Of a stretch of 64,000 nt of DNA, positions 9,501 through 19,382 are shown one piece after another. Position numbers and translations under genes: made by a program. Source of the DNA: a virus; the IMG/VR virus record IMGVR_UViG_3300027708_000033, positions 62,001 through 126,000 of that record, one strand, 5' to 3'. The number at the start of each line of letters is the position of its first letter. Positions within the stretch are counted from its first letter, which is position 1. A model generated the notes under the pieces. That model saw only the letters and a list, made by a program, of their open reading frames with translations, did not search any database and was not told the origin of the DNA.

Positions 9501-12500
9501 TGGTGCAGCGACTGGAGTAGTTGGAGTTTCAACTTTAGCGGTTGTGCCTCCCTTAGGGCTAATTGAGTCTGCTTGGCTCTCAAGCTCCTTGGCTCCTTCA
9601 ATGAGGTCTTGTATAGAGGAATCCTTTGTGCTCCACTCGGCTCCGTCTTCTCCTTCTGTTGAAGTTACTGCATCAACAAGTTCGTTGTACATTGCAGCAA
9701 GCTGGCGCAACTTCTTTGCACTCTCGTTAGTGTCTAAGTCTTTGCCTGACTTAATGTCATCTGCTATTTCACCTAGGTGAGACATAATCGACTCGCCAAT
9801 TCCCTTTGAGTCCCAGCTGTGTTGAGCTACTCCAGGGTCGTATTTTTCGTACGCGTTGTCAACTATTTTCTTGAGTGCGTCTCCTGTTATTGTGCTACTC
9901 GCTGACCCCTCCGAAGGCGCCTCTTCAGGCACATCGACTTCAGACGGCTTAAAGTTCTGGAGGGTGTAGTTCTTGCTAACTCCGTCTTCTTCACCAGTAA
10001 GGTTGATGTTGCCATTCTTAGGGTTAGTCCATACATAAGTAGGCGCGACAACACGCTCTTTGTCGTTGTACTTGAATGAAACTAGGTCACCGTTTTTGGC
10101 TGCATCTTCTAGCTGTGTCTTTAGACTATCGTTGTCGCCATTTACATCTAGCTTCTTAGTCTTGCCAGATGAACCGGCTTCAGGGTTCTTTTTCTTAGCC
10201 GGCTTGTCGCTTAGACCGAACTTGTCAAGGATGTACTGACGACGTGCTTTTAGCTTAGTCTTGAGTTCTTCCTGTTTAGCTGGGTCAGTGATAATTGAGT
10301 CTACTAGTTCATCTATCTGAGAAGTCGACAGGTTCTGAAGAACCTTTGCGCTTTCTAACTTCTGTTCATCACTCATCTGGCTGAAGACTTTTGCAGATGG
10401 ACGTGTGCTAGTCTTGTCTGTAAACGCATCTAGCTCTGGTACTTCTTCACCAAACGCGCCACCCTTTGGAGAACCTTGAGCACGGAACAAAAGCGCGCCA
10501 CCTGGGTCTACACGGACAGGTTCACCATTCTTATCTGTTACTACGTTGTCGTAGTCTAGACCAATTACATCCCAGTTAGCAAGCAATGCGTCAATTGCAA
10601 AGCCTTGCTGTAAACGAGCCATGTACTCTTTGTTATTGAGGTTCTTCTTTAGGTCTTGCTTTGCGCCATCAATCATCGGCGAGTAGGTCACATCTATGCC
10701 GTCGGCATCCTTGCCAGCTAACACCTTTGCAGATGAGATTCCAGCTGCGTCATAAATCGCTGAGGCTAAACGTTCGTTTTCACCGTGAAGCTGCGACTTA
10801 GGAGCCTTGACGTAAACCTGTTCACCTGTTGCTGGATTCTCAAAGGTTCCGCCTGGGTTTGAACCTTTTTGACCGCCGACCTTTTTCCATTTAGACAGGT
10901 CTAGGCTGCCAGCTTGCTCTTCCTTGATTGTGTCAACGGTAACAACGTTGTTCTTGTTTCCACCTTCTGCTGGAGTAAAACTATCTACAGAATCAGCAAG
11001 TTTCTTAATGTATTCGGTAAGAGCAACTGGTGCGCCTTCTTTGTAAAGTGCGTCGTGCAGTGAGTACAAATCTCCTGCAACAGCAATGCTGTTTGCACCA
11101 TCTGATTCATCTAGGCTATCTAGAAGATTCTGGATTACATTCTCGTTGCCGCTAACACCCTTTAGCATTGGCTCGTAGCCAATGTCTTGCTTGTCAAGAA
11201 TCATTGCAATACTCATGTCGGCACCAGTTACTAATGAACGACTACCTCCGGTTTCTGCTAGCAATTTATCACTGTTATCACTGCTGAATGGGTTCTTTAC
11301 CGTGTCTGTTGCTTGCTCAACTGGAGCTGGCTCTACAGGTGCGATTTCAGGTACTACCGACTTCTCATCAGCAATAACCTCGGCTTCTGTTTCAGGAGTA
11401 ACATCTTTCTGATTCCTGTTGAAAATTACTGTCTCACCATTAGGGAAACTAACTGCACTATATTTTCCAGACTGCGCTGCCCACTGTGCGATTAGGTGCT
11501 CAACAGGCTCAGCCATGCTGTTGCCGCTTGCCTTTTCTTCTTCACGCTTTTTCTGGATGTAGTCAAACGCACCGCTAGCCCTTGTAGCAGCTAGACCAGC
11601 CTTAGTTTCAAGTTCTTTCTTATCGTTCTTGTAGACGATGTTGAGCTGCCTTGAATACTCGAAAGCAGGAATCTCAACTTTTAGTTTTGCAATTTCCTTT
11701 GCGTCAGGGTGTGTTGCCCAATACTCGCTAGCCATGTACTCGCTCATGCCGTAGCCGTACTCAGCTACAAACATTGCACCTGGAATTCCCCACTGGCTGC
11801 CGCCTAGTGTGTCCTTACCTTCTGGGTTGAATCCATTTTCGATAATAGATTTTGCGTTTTCTGGAGTTGTCCAGTGGACTAGTTCTCCTGACTTGATGTC
11901 AGACCCATCCGTGATGATAGCAGCATAGTTCTTGTCAGGAGTTCCTGGCTTTCTAGCCTTCATGTCTGCTAGTAACTGTTCAGCTGCAGCCTTACCGTCA
12001 CTGATTTTATGGCCCTCGCCAAAGAACTTTTGTGCAATTACTTTGCCATTCTCATCTAGTAGCCTGGCAATTACTTCGTCTACCTTACCACCAACACCTC
12101 CGTTGTTTGAGCCTTGCTTATGGTGCCAAGTCTTAAGAGTGTAACCAGTTTCTGGGTCAGTAGCAATGACATCACCGTACCCGTCTATTTTCCAATCTGC
12201 AGCTGGAGCAGCTGGAGCCTCAGCAGGAACAACAATGTTAGCAGGTTCTGCCATCGTGTTCTCAAGCTCAGGATGATTCTCATAGAACTTTTTAATGAGT
12301 GCATCTTGAACTCTTTGAAGCTGCGCATTGCGCTGAGGCTTTACAGCTTTAGAAGTACGAGTTGCTGAGATTTCATCTATTACACGCTGAAGGTCTTCCT
12401 CATTACTAATCTTGCTAATGAGCTCACTTAGTGTGTCTCCATTGAATGCTTTTCCAAGCTCTTCATCGATTGCAGCAATAGTGCCATCAGGTAGTCTTTC

Positions 12501-15500
12501 ACTTACAGCAGAAAGGAACTCAATGTCAGGCTGTGCTTCAGTTGAAGCCTCGTTCTTGTCGAGTGCAGCGATACTACTCTTTAGCTCGCCGAATTTCTTC
12601 CATCGTGCCTTATCCAGTGCTGTTGGGAAGTCGACTGCCCAGCTGGTGTTGTACTCACCTTCACGGCTGTTCCAGTGTCCAGGTGATTTAGTGCGAAGCC
12701 AATCAAAAATCTCTTTTGACGGTGCGCCGGAGTTGATGAGCTTTGACAGGTCACCGTTCTCATTGTCGTATCCCTTTAGCGCATTTGTTACGAACTGAGG
12801 CTCGAAACCTTCAGGTGCAGCCGGAAGCCCGTACGCTGCATTAATAATCGCCCATTCTTCTGGTCTTTGCGATTCATCTGCTGAAATGTACTTATAGCCA
12901 GTCGCAAACCCTGTAGGCGACATCGTCTTGTACTCATTCTTGATTTGCTGCTTGTTTAACGCAGCAATGATGTCATCACCGTTGCGTAGAGTTCCATCTA
13001 GGATTCCGCTACGTACCGTGTTTTCAGGGTCATTGCTGTCTGAGATTAGTGAAACAAGATTGTCTAGTGCAGACTGGTGCTCTTCTTTTGAAAGTGGAGT
13101 TATGCTTGCTTGACCTTGCTTTAGAGCGTCTAGCTTATCACTCAGTGCTTTTGCTGTTTCTTCGCTCTTAGCTTTAGCATCTGCAGAAGACTGAGCCTCG
13201 CCCTCTGTTTTGTGGGCGTTTAGAGCTGAATTAAGAGATGTGCCTTCTTGACTGTAATCAGAGTACGATGAAGACGTGCCTTCCCAGTTTTTATTACCTT
13301 TGAGTAGGTCACGGATTTCCTGACTAGTAATCTCTCCACCATTTGCAGTCTTCTCGTCAATGCTACGACGAATAGAACCATCTAAGTCAAACGGTGCAAG
13401 TTTCTCCTTGATTTTTGCTAGCTCAGGGTTAGTGTGCTGGTTTAGTGGGTCGCTACCGTCGGTTAGAGCAACTTTGGCCTTTGGCAAAACTTTTAGTTCA
13501 TTGAACAAAGTATTGACACCGAACTTGTCAATTGAAGCAAGACGGTCCATGTAGCCTTGACGCTCTTCGCTAGTCATGACACGCTCACGTAGCATAGAGC
13601 GAATCATTTCTGTTTGCTTTTTGCTAGGTCTGTTTATAGGGGCTACAGTCGACTTTGTCGCAGGCAGCGGCTGTGAACCATTTGCCTTTCCTTCACCGAA
13701 CTTCTCAGCTGCGTCTAAGATATCTTTTTTAAGCTGGCTAGACTGCTCAGGGTTTAGGTAACTAAGCATCTTACCGATGTTGCTCTTTAGTTCACCTTCG
13801 CTGCTAAACAGGTCAAGAACATCTTGCTTAGTAGCTCCTCCAAAATCTATAGCGTCTCTTAGCTGGAACTCTAGGTCGTACGGAGCGACCAGCATCTTAA
13901 CTCTCTCTAGGAACGGGTCGCTATTTTTATTTAGCGGGTCTGTGCCTGGAGTAATTTGACTGCCCTTGCGAAATGGAAGCTTATACAACATGTTAATGAT
14001 GTTGCTAGCCTCGCCAACAGTAGTACCGTTGTCTAGACTGCGAAGAATCTCTTCTCTCTGTTCCGGAGGTAGGTCTTTTTTGTCGACCGTGGTTCTAATC
14101 GTGTGTAACTGTAGTTTTGATGCTCGCTCGCGGTTTATACCTGTCCATTTAGTAACACGGAGCGGGTCTTCATTAGGGTCACTGTAGGTCTTGCCGGTCA
14201 CTTCTTTGCCGACTATAAACTGGATTTTAGCTAGCGCAGAAGAGTTCTTCTCAGCGTTAAGCTGCTGGTCTTCTCCAGGTTTAGTGTATTTCCCTAGAGC
14301 TTCTATACCGGCATCGATGTCATCCATGGTAATCTCACCGACAATACCGTTAGCACTGTGTAGTTCTTCTTCTCTCCAAAATGGAAATGCTCTTGAGGCT
14401 CTTGCTAGTTCATTCTGCACGTCAGGATTACTCTGGTCCATGCTCTTTAGTTGTGTAATTCTCTGCTGCAGAGCTTCTCTAACTCTGGTTATTGCTTTGC
14501 TAGGAGCGTTCTGTAGCGGACCTGTTGACAACAACTCGTCGGTGCCGGTCTCTTTTTTGCTGGCTACAAACTTCTTTTCCTTAGGATTCCAGAATGTTCT
14601 CTTTTCTAGATTTCTTTGGGTAGGCCATCTAAACGGTTCAGCCGCTGCAGGTTTCGCAGTCTCAGATGCTGCAGCGTTAGAAGTAGAAACAACTTTTAGA
14701 GTGTTAGGCTCGTCTAGCACAGTTGTTTTTTTATCTTCAAACGTGATTCGGTCACCGGTGTCCATTGAAAACTTTTTAGCGACAGTACGACGTGAACCAT
14801 CTGGGAAGACAACGACATCGCCAACCTTGATTTCAGGGCCAGTCTTGTCAACAAGAGTCTCTTCTTGTGGAGTTGCCTTAGAGTCGGCTGCGTGAAGCTG
14901 CTGTAGAACACCAGCGGCTTCACCACGAGTCTTAGCGGAGGCTAAAGCATCCTTGGCTTTTGCAGCAATCTCAGGATTAGCAGAGTTAGAGAACTCTTCT
15001 AGAGCCTTTTTCTGGTTGTCTGTAGTCGGGTTATTAGGCGAGACAACATTCTTGAACTCAGCCATGCGTTCTTCATAACGCTTTTTCATTGCAGGGAAGT
15101 CTAGAAGACTGAGGTCTTTATTGTCTTCTTTTGCAGCGCGGTCAATGATTCTAGAAACCAAGTTGTAAGCATCTTCTGCATCACCGTCAGCTGAGTGCCA
15201 GTTAGCCGGTTCAAAGCCAAGGAAGTTAGCAACAGGACCTAGGCTAGTCGTGGCTTTGATTTCACCAGTCTTACGGTCAGGTGCCTTAGGACCGTCGGTT
15301 CCTGTTTCTGGGTCGTACTTAGGTAGAAGTGAAGCAAGGTCTTTAGAGTCGATGGTTCCAGCAATGTCCAGCTTTACGCCGGCATCGTCAGCCATACGCT
15401 TTAGAATCTCAACGTCGAAAGGAACGTTCTGACCGCCGAGAAGTGCGTTAGGGCCAATGAACGCCATAAACTCTTTAATAGCGTCGTCTTTACTCTTCTG

Positions 15501-17372
15501 CTGAGCTAGCCACTCTGGAGTTACTAGTGTGGTCTTTGGCTTTCCGTTTTCGTCTAGAACTCTGTTGCCGTTCTCGTCTAGAATGTCGCGACCTAGATTT
15601 TTTGCTGACCAGTCAGAGAGCTTACTCTCAGGGTTCGTGTAGACGTTGAAACGTCCAATAATCTTGCCGTCTTTTACCTTGACAGCACCAAGTTGGACAG
15701 AGTCGTTGGTAATGTCCTGACCATCGTAGTCAGCGATACCAGTGGTCTCAAAGTCAAAGTAAGTAACAGTCTGGCCTTGTAGACGGTCTTGAACATCTTT
15801 CCAGCTCTGAGCACCTTGCATAATGTTCTGGAATTCACCAGTGAAAGCACCAGGAGTCGGAAGACGAGTTCCGCTTGCATCCATAGTCGCAGACTGGAAG
15901 TCGATACCCAGGTTGTCTAGTGAGCCTGGAACGCTTGGTGCAGTAGAAGTTGATTCTGCTGCCGGCTTTACTTCTGCCTTTGGAAGTTGCTTCTGACGGA
16001 CGTCGTAGATTCTTGCAGTCTTGTTGACCTCAAAGTATCTTTCCTTGCCAGTCTTTAGATTGCGAATCTTGATTCCGTACTTACCTGGGGCTTTGCCCTT
16101 GTAGATACCTAGAATCTCTTCTGTCGGAGGAAGTTCGTAACTAGGGTCTGCTTGGCGCTTCTTCAGCATGTTCTCCTCGGCGCCCTTAATCGGGTAGTAG
16201 TCTGGGAGCAAGTCGCCTGTGTAGAGCTGGTCTACTCTAAGGTCCTTCTTTAGATAAGTTGCTGCTTCAGCCTCTGCTGGCTGCTCAGTTCCACTGCCGA
16301 ACTCGTCGTCAGCTACCTTCTTGATGTGGGCCTGGATTGCTGGCCACTCAGCTGCATCTAGACCTTCAACTACATTACCGTTTTGGTCTTTTAGCTCGTA
16401 CTTCAAGTCTCCTTTAGGAGTGGCGATAAAGCCATCTTCAGTTGCAAAGTCACCATTTGGAAGTTTCTTCCAGTCGCTTGGAGCTTCTAGCTTATTTGCT
16501 AGAAGGTCTTTGATGTCCTGTGCACGCTTGACTGTGCTGGCCTTACCAGCTGGAAGTTCGATTCCAGCTTTTTTCAGCTGGTCAGTTGTAAGAACTACAC
16601 CTAGAGACTCAAAGTTGTCTAGGTTTACAGGAAGAATGTCTCCCTTCTTTAGACCTAGCGATGCGTCGTCTTCGGTGATGTAAAGTTCACCGGTGTTTGT
16701 GGTCGACGACCCGCCTACTAGAACACCTAGCTGGCTCTTTACCTTACTTCCGAAGCGAACTAAGAATGAACCCATGTGGCCTTCAAAGGCGAAGCGCTTT
16801 AGACGGTCACGAAGCTGGCGCTTTGCACGAGCACTACGTGCAGCTGAAGAGTTTCCATCTGCGATAAGTGCAACAAGGTCAAGCGGAATGTCTCTGCCTG
16901 CAGCTTCTAGACGCGCTAGAGCATGCATACGCTCGAGTGAACCGAACTCCATTGTCTGTATTGACGCGACTAACGGGCGAAGCTCTTCGGCAATCCTTGG
17001 GTCAGCAGACAGCCATTCGGCACGAGCTTCTGCAATAGCAGATGCAGTTAGTCCTGAGCGCGCTGCTGAAAGCGGGTGCGAGATTGGAAGCAGGTCAAAG
17101 TGTTCTGCTTTTTCATTAGTACGAAGACCTAGAGTTGCTAGTGTGATAAAACGGTCAACTGCACGCTCGACTGCGAAAGCACGAGCGCTAGCATCGGTGT
17201 GAGGTGTGCGAGCAAGAACTCTGTCCGCTACAGTCAACGCTGCAGTAAGTGGAACACGGCGAGCAGGAAGCACACGCGCATTAGCAATAAGCACAAGCTC
17301 TGCTATGTGAACTCTAATGCTAGGAGTGTCATCAATCTCTGGCACGTTTGGGTTTTCGTATTCGCTACTCAC
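6573..17372 (-). CDS. Giant multi-enzyme virion polyprotein (3599 aa)
   Basis: A GTG start overlaps the previous TAG by 1 nt, with GGAAGGG upstream. The N-terminal 220 residues are helical, as in phage head proteins of this position. About 535-745 is a DEDDh exonuclease: YFDFETTG (motif I), NVPFD (II), HSADGDAEDA (III). About 1100-1480 holds degenerate repeats beginning DPLN..NP and ending in LAPFDL..IR. About 1825-1975 starts LVHWTTPENAKSIIENGF, like the first strand and helix of ADP-ribosyltransferase-fold proteins. About 2160-2360 is a kinase-fold-like domain with NWDVIGLDYDN and VDPGGAL, seen in phage head polyproteins. Several SH3-like DGxxV/GxV patches lie between 850 and 3240. The last 160 residues carry LLSTTVRW...GGADYVF, another recurrent phage module. 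Inference: enzymes packed in the capsid and injected or released by proteolysis. Confidence 0.85.
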   Translation of the reverse strand: MSSEYENPNVPEIDDTPSIRVHIAELVLIANARVLPARRVPLTAALTVADRVLARTPHTDASARAFAVERAVDRFITLATLGLRTNEKAEHFDLLPISHPLSAARSGLTASAIAEARAEWLSADPRIAEELRPLVASIQTMEFGSLERMHALARLEAAGRDIPLDLVALIADGNSSAARSARAKRQLRDRLKRFAFEGHMGSFLVRFGSKVKSQLGVLVGGSSTTNTGELYITEDDASLGLKKGDILPVNLDNFESLGVVLTTDQLKKAGIELPAGKASTVKRAQDIKDLLANKLEAPSDWKKLPNGDFATEDGFIATPKGDLKYELKDQNGNVVEGLDAAEWPAIQAHIKKVADDEFGSGTEQPAEAEAATYLKKDLRVDQLYTGDLLPDYYPIKGAEENMLKKRQADPSYELPPTEEILGIYKGKAPGKYGIKIRNLKTGKERYFEVNKTARIYDVRQKQLPKAEVKPAAESTSTAPSVPGSLDNLGIDFQSATMDASGTRLPTPGAFTGEFQNIMQGAQSWKDVQDRLQGQTVTYFDFETTGIADYDGQDITNDSVQLGAVKVKDGKIIGRFNVYTNPESKLSDWSAKNLGRDILDENGNRVLDENGKPKTTLVTPEWLAQQKSKDDAIKEFMAFIGPNALLGGQNVPFDVEILKRMADDAGVKLDIAGTIDSKDLASLLPKYDPETGTDGPKAPDRKTGEIKATTSLGPVANFLGFEPANWHSADGDAEDAYNLVSRIIDRAAKEDNKDLSLLDFPAMKKRYEERMAEFKNVVSPNNPTTDNQKKALEEFSNSANPEIAAKAKDALASAKTRGEAAGVLQQLHAADSKATPQEETLVDKTGPEIKVGDVVVFPDGSRRTVAKKFSMDTGDRITFEDKKTTVLDEPNTLKVVSTSNAAASETAKPAAAEPFRWPTQRNLEKRTFWNPKEKKFVASKKETGTDELLSTGPLQNAPSKAITRVREALQQRITQLKSMDQSNPDVQNELARASRAFPFWREEELHSANGIVGEITMDDIDAGIEALGKYTKPGEDQQLNAEKNSSALAKIQFIVGKEVTGKTYSDPNEDPLRVTKWTGINRERASKLQLHTIRTTVDKKDLPPEQREEILRSLDNGTTVGEASNIINMLYKLPFRKGSQITPGTDPLNKNSDPFLERVKMLVAPYDLEFQLRDAIDFGGATKQDVLDLFSSEGELKSNIGKMLSYLNPEQSSQLKKDILDAAEKFGEGKANGSQPLPATKSTVAPINRPSKKQTEMIRSMLRERVMTSEERQGYMDRLASIDKFGVNTLFNELKVLPKAKVALTDGSDPLNQHTNPELAKIKEKLAPFDLDGSIRRSIDEKTANGGEITSQEIRDLLKGNKNWEGTSSSYSDYSQEGTSLNSALNAHKTEGEAQSSADAKAKSEETAKALSDKLDALKQGQASITPLSKEEHQSALDNLVSLISDSNDPENTVRSGILDGTLRNGDDIIAALNKQQIKNEYKTMSPTGFATGYKYISADESQRPEEWAIINAAYGLPAAPEGFEPQFVTNALKGYDNENGDLSKLINSGAPSKEIFDWLRTKSPGHWNSREGEYNTSWAVDFPTALDKARWKKFGELKSSIAALDKNEASTEAQPDIEFLSAVSERLPDGTIAAIDEELGKAFNGDTLSELISKISNEEDLQRVIDEISATRTSKAVKPQRNAQLQRVQDALIKKFYENHPELENTMAEPANIVVPAEAPAAPAADWKIDGYGDVIATDPETGYTLKTWHHKQGSNNGGVGGKVDEVIARLLDENGKVIAQKFFGEGHKISDGKAAAEQLLADMKARKPGTPDKNYAAIITDGSDIKSGELVHWTTPENAKSIIENGFNPEGKDTLGGSQWGIPGAMFVAEYGYGMSEYMASEYWATHPDAKEIAKLKVEIPAFEYSRQLNIVYKNDKKELETKAGLAATRASGAFDYIQKKREEEKASGNSMAEPVEHLIAQWAAQSGKYSAVSFPNGETVIFNRNQKDVTPETEAEVIADEKSVVPEIAPVEPAPVEQATDTVKNPFSSDNSDKLLAETGGSRSLVTGADMSIAMILDKQDIGYEPMLKGVSGNENVIQNLLDSLDESDGANSIAVAGDLYSLHDALYKEGAPVALTEYIKKLADSVDSFTPAEGGNKNNVVTVDTIKEEQAGSLDLSKWKKVGGQKGSNPGGTFENPATGEQVYVKAPKSQLHGENERLASAIYDAAGISSAKVLAGKDADGIDVTYSPMIDGAKQDLKKNLNNKEYMARLQQGFAIDALLANWDVIGLDYDNVVTDKNGEPVRVDPGGALLFRAQGSPKGGAFGEEVPELDAFTDKTSTRPSAKVFSQMSDEQKLESAKVLQNLSTSQIDELVDSIITDPAKQEELKTKLKARRQYILDKFGLSDKPAKKKNPEAGSSGKTKKLDVNGDNDSLKTQLEDAAKNGDLVSFKYNDKERVVAPTYVWTNPKNGNINLTGEEDGVSKNYTLQNFKPSEVDVPEEAPSEGSASSTITGDALKKIVDNAYEKYDPGVAQHSWDSKGIGESIMSHLGEIADDIKSGKDLDTNESAKKLRQLAAMYNELVDAVTSTEGEDGAEWSTKDSSIQDLIEGAKELESQADSISPKGGTTAKVETPTTPVAAPESTLLNLADEKVRTDTAQSIQSQLPDGYTASPEKGAGNTGFIMVKNEQDETVAMMTVSDDGKEYQVQNFKAGWKIESTSDLNDAMTKLVSATKIVNEGGQAVQLSDGTAGKMGSKVVHSKNGITGTIVGFQKDPNYVKVKPDSGGVIKIMSINQIKSNGSGGEPVSPTPAPNAPNAPSAETFIPQKSENMTMFSKSDGSLSKVIVVKNNNGTWDVVYDLNGPDFSQIHMDIEDRDEAESEALTALETNNFEPSTPEVKAEPAKPSGPKKFTFDFMTLPDVTDAPEIQPITDPTNPDKDSIKTDSAGTLIKPGAIVKDENGRVGVYRNPGYGDPNKMRMIWEDGSQDSVAPDTVTATGKYLTPGIAAAYAGVADLDFEKNSEPMLPVTGPALEDKNGKKIGFRNLVVDKNGDVGVVVENYSSDGYIKVAYPDGMKKRKANTLTALDTKYKKNIYNIQVAQKYFKNLDADKYNLPTFGATTKSGTSNKAPSGKLSVPKNGAGAKPQQIDQLGWDKSGFEGAPSLQELLTKVSTPGSGLAGGSIALDADAVEDLDLRIMAATGTDGKDAYLMKYKLTSWAGDELANKLLEMIQNNDPRVSATTGLSVPENLVDGDKVSFVPSLNGSSAKYKSGYGQTFIITLDDGTKIHFLRADVPTKHTSGSAKISSNGPRAYHNKVMIIAPKKDSTPESLALALNTGGVQDVRPSTKEDAKILIENRLMSILDEKVDPKSNPSGSERAASLQRIKDAWGITPENVTITTGAGGRIEMRLDPESAKKIANKTGIKVLRHTLRSSYSMQAAKQGETDEEARDRVAQYFVNRVSTPQGGLLSTTVRWSEGIPTSGQSSSRDIETGGADYVFTTPKSNTDSENSSLLPGLWFDAERTFQRLDFWANKGDQFGKRVGKSPIDQAVPGGYEVMFKGRLSFDDAAVLMVKDEDMRTRVITKLRQKGITQLGGRPLEAVVMTGPDYKAAKNTTK

Positions 17373-18790
17373 TAGCTAGCCCTTCCTCTGCGCGGCAGCA
17401 AATCTGCATCGCGACTTTCATAGAGATTTGTAGCAAGGTCCACAACTCGCTCAAACGGTGATTCATCATCTTGTGTAGCACGAAGCCATGTTGCTCGTAA
17501 AGCTGGAATGAGCTCGTAGCCTAAGCCTGAAATCTCAGCGCATGCAAGTAGCACGTGCTCTGGATTATCGTACTCATGTTCCTCACGGAGCTCGATAGTT
17601 AATTCAAGATAATCGTCTTCGACGTACGCACCTGCAGTCTTGCCCTTAGTCGAGCGAGGATGACCTGCTGGAAGAATGTCGTTGTCCTGCACGTAGTTAG
17701 CATTTGCAGGTTTACCTGTCTTCAACAAGTGCAGGTAAGCGTTTACACGTGCAAGTGCCCATTGGTCTCTGGTAATGCCAGTTCGATGTGAAGATGAATA
17801 AGCTCCAGCTCCACGACGGTAGACACGACGCAACTGGTTTAGAGTTACGTGATGTCCTTTCTTAGCACCTTGGTTATGTGATGCAACCTTGTTTCGTAGC
17901 ACGGCTTCGGTTTGAGCAGAGAAACGTACAGGTAACTTAGAACTGCCAGATGCAGAACCAGGTTTGTTTACCTTTGAGCCATGAATTCGGTCTTTTTTAG
18001 GTGCACGCTTAGACGGATTGGCAGCAGCCGTTACTGTCTCTTGCTTAGGTGAGTCTTCTGTAATCGGCCCGCCGACAACCCAGGCCGAACAAGTTCTTGA
18101 GGCAGCACACTTGAAATCAAAAGCTTCACAGTAACCAAGCTCGGCGGTGTCGATAGCGTCCCAAGCGTTTTGTGCACCAGAGTCTCCAGCAGCAAGACCA
18201 CCTTCAATACAGTCTAGCATCTTAGGTGTGCGAATAAACATGACACAAGTACCACAACGGCTCTTCTTAGCCTCAGTAACGGTCACAGACCAGCGGTTAG
18301 CCTTCTCAGCCCAGAACTCTTCGTTAGGTTCCTCAGGATTTAGAGGTCCATACTTTGCAACTTCAATTGCTTTCTCACGATTAGCAAGGTTTATAGCAAT
18401 GTCTTGAGTCGCAGGTGGGCAGACGCTTTCTTCCTCGGCTGCAGCAACTACAGGTGCAAGGTTCTGCTTCTTGAACGGCTCGACTTCGACAGGCGCCTTG
18501 CTCGGGTCGACAACACCATCTGGTATTACTGCAAAGCGGCAATAACCTTCTGGGTCAACATCAAAAGCAACGACGGCACATCCTTGGCCTCCACGATACA
18601 AGACACAGTTGCTGCATTTGACACCCATCTCAGCGTATGGATTATCTGCAGGTTCATGGTAGTCGGCCCAGATTCCGGTCTGGTCCTCGTTGAACTTACC
18701 GTACTTGTCCGCAATTTGGATAAGTGCGCGGGCAAGGTCCTGTTCCTCAGGAACTAGATTTCCGTCGGCCTGTATTGGACTGTCTGACAT
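17372..18790 (-). CDS. MuF-region protein with paired cysteine motifs
   Basis: 472 residues; AAGAGG precedes the ATG. Residues about 57-90 carry KCSNCVLYR...GCAVV...GYC, a spacing like small high-potential iron-sulfur domains. A second, wider set follows at about 175-250 (RCGTC, DC, GYC, then further cysteines). About 265-385 is the RIHGSKVNK...VYRRGAGAYSSSHR...QDNDILPAGHP module, which I recognise from actinophage head-maturation polyproteins. It overlaps the giant polyprotein start by 1 nt and follows the ferritin-like gene. It is likely a virion protein; iron-sulfur binding is inferred from cysteine spacing only. A zinc structural role is the main alternative. Confidence 0.75.
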   Translation of the reverse strand: MSDSPIQADGNLVPEEQDLARALIQIADKYGKFNEDQTGIWADYHEPADNPYAEMGVKCSNCVLYRGGQGCAVVAFDVDPEGYCRFAVIPDGVVDPSKAPVEVEPFKKQNLAPVVAAAEEESVCPPATQDIAINLANREKAIEVAKYGPLNPEEPNEEFWAEKANRWSVTVTEAKKSRCGTCVMFIRTPKMLDCIEGGLAAGDSGAQNAWDAIDTAELGYCEAFDFKCAASRTCSAWVVGGPITEDSPKQETVTAAANPSKRAPKKDRIHGSKVNKPGSASGSSKLPVRFSAQTEAVLRNKVASHNQGAKKGHHVTLNQLRRVYRRGAGAYSSSHRTGITRDQWALARVNAYLHLLKTGKPANANYVQDNDILPAGHPRSTKGKTAGAYVEDDYLELTIELREEHEYDNPEHVLLACAEISGLGYELIPALRATWLRATQDDESPFERVVDLATNLYESRDADLLPRRGRAS

Positions 18791-18812
18791 GGTGAACCTC
18801 TTGAGATAGGGC

Positions 18813-19370
18813 TTAGTTTAGGTACTGCTCGTCTTCTGCTACCATCATGTCTTCTACTGGAGGCGTCATGCCTTCCATGTCATTGTCTGCTGCAATAGGC
18901 TGCTTGTTCTGGTTTAGAGTAGCGCGAAGCTTCCAACCAAGTTTGCCATGGTCACCTTGCAAGTCAGCCATGATGTTTGCAATTCCCTGCTCACGGCAGT
19001 CTGTTGCAATGTCAAAGATGCTCTTGACGTGTTCGATGTACATGTTGTTTACTTCTAGAAGAGCTTCACACATGCTAATTGGGTCGTCACCTGCGTTGAC
19101 GCTTGTGATACCACTCAGCGAAGCAAAGTCGCTAAGCAAGAAAGGTGCATCGTAGTCTAGCTGACGAATAAGCTCAGCAATGGTGTCAATATTCTCCTCG
19201 GCTTCTTCATAGATGTCACCAAAGAAGCTGTGAAACTCGGTGAAGTCGTGACCCTTGACATTCCAGTGGAAGCCGTGAGCTAGAAACTTGAATGCGACTG
19301 TTTCGCCTAGAAGACCAGTTAGCTCGCTAGCGAGTAGTTCTTTATGGTCAATGCCATCGTTTTCATACAT
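18813..19370 (-). CDS. Dps-like ferritin
   Basis: 185 residues; AAGGA lies 9-10 nt before the ATG. The four-helix Dps signature is clear: HGFHWNVKG then FTEFHSFFGDIYEEAEENIDTIAE. The dinuclear ferroxidase ligands fall at H35, H47, D62 and E66, exactly the 12/15/4 spacing of Dps proteins. Length matches the family (about 160-190). It is embedded between portal and head genes and transcribed with them, so it may be made late and packaged, or protect DNA during packaging by removing iron and peroxide. No DNA-binding lysine-rich tail is visible at the N terminus. Confidence 0.88.
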   Translation of the reverse strand: MYENDGIDHKELLASELTGLLGETVAFKFLAHGFHWNVKGHDFTEFHSFFGDIYEEAEENIDTIAELIRQLDYDAPFLLSDFASLSGITSVNAGDDPISMCEALLEVNNMYIEHVKSIFDIATDCREQGIANIMADLQGDHGKLGWKLRATLNQNKQPIAADNDMEGMTPPVEDMMVAEDEQYLN

Positions 19371-19382
19371 GTTGTTTTTTCC

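Noticed and set aside
6573-17372. Many plus-strand frames of 60-234 codons inside the giant polyprotein gene
   Set aside because: No ribosome binding sites, no family motifs and Ser/Leu-rich shadow composition; they only reflect the codon bias of the sense gene.
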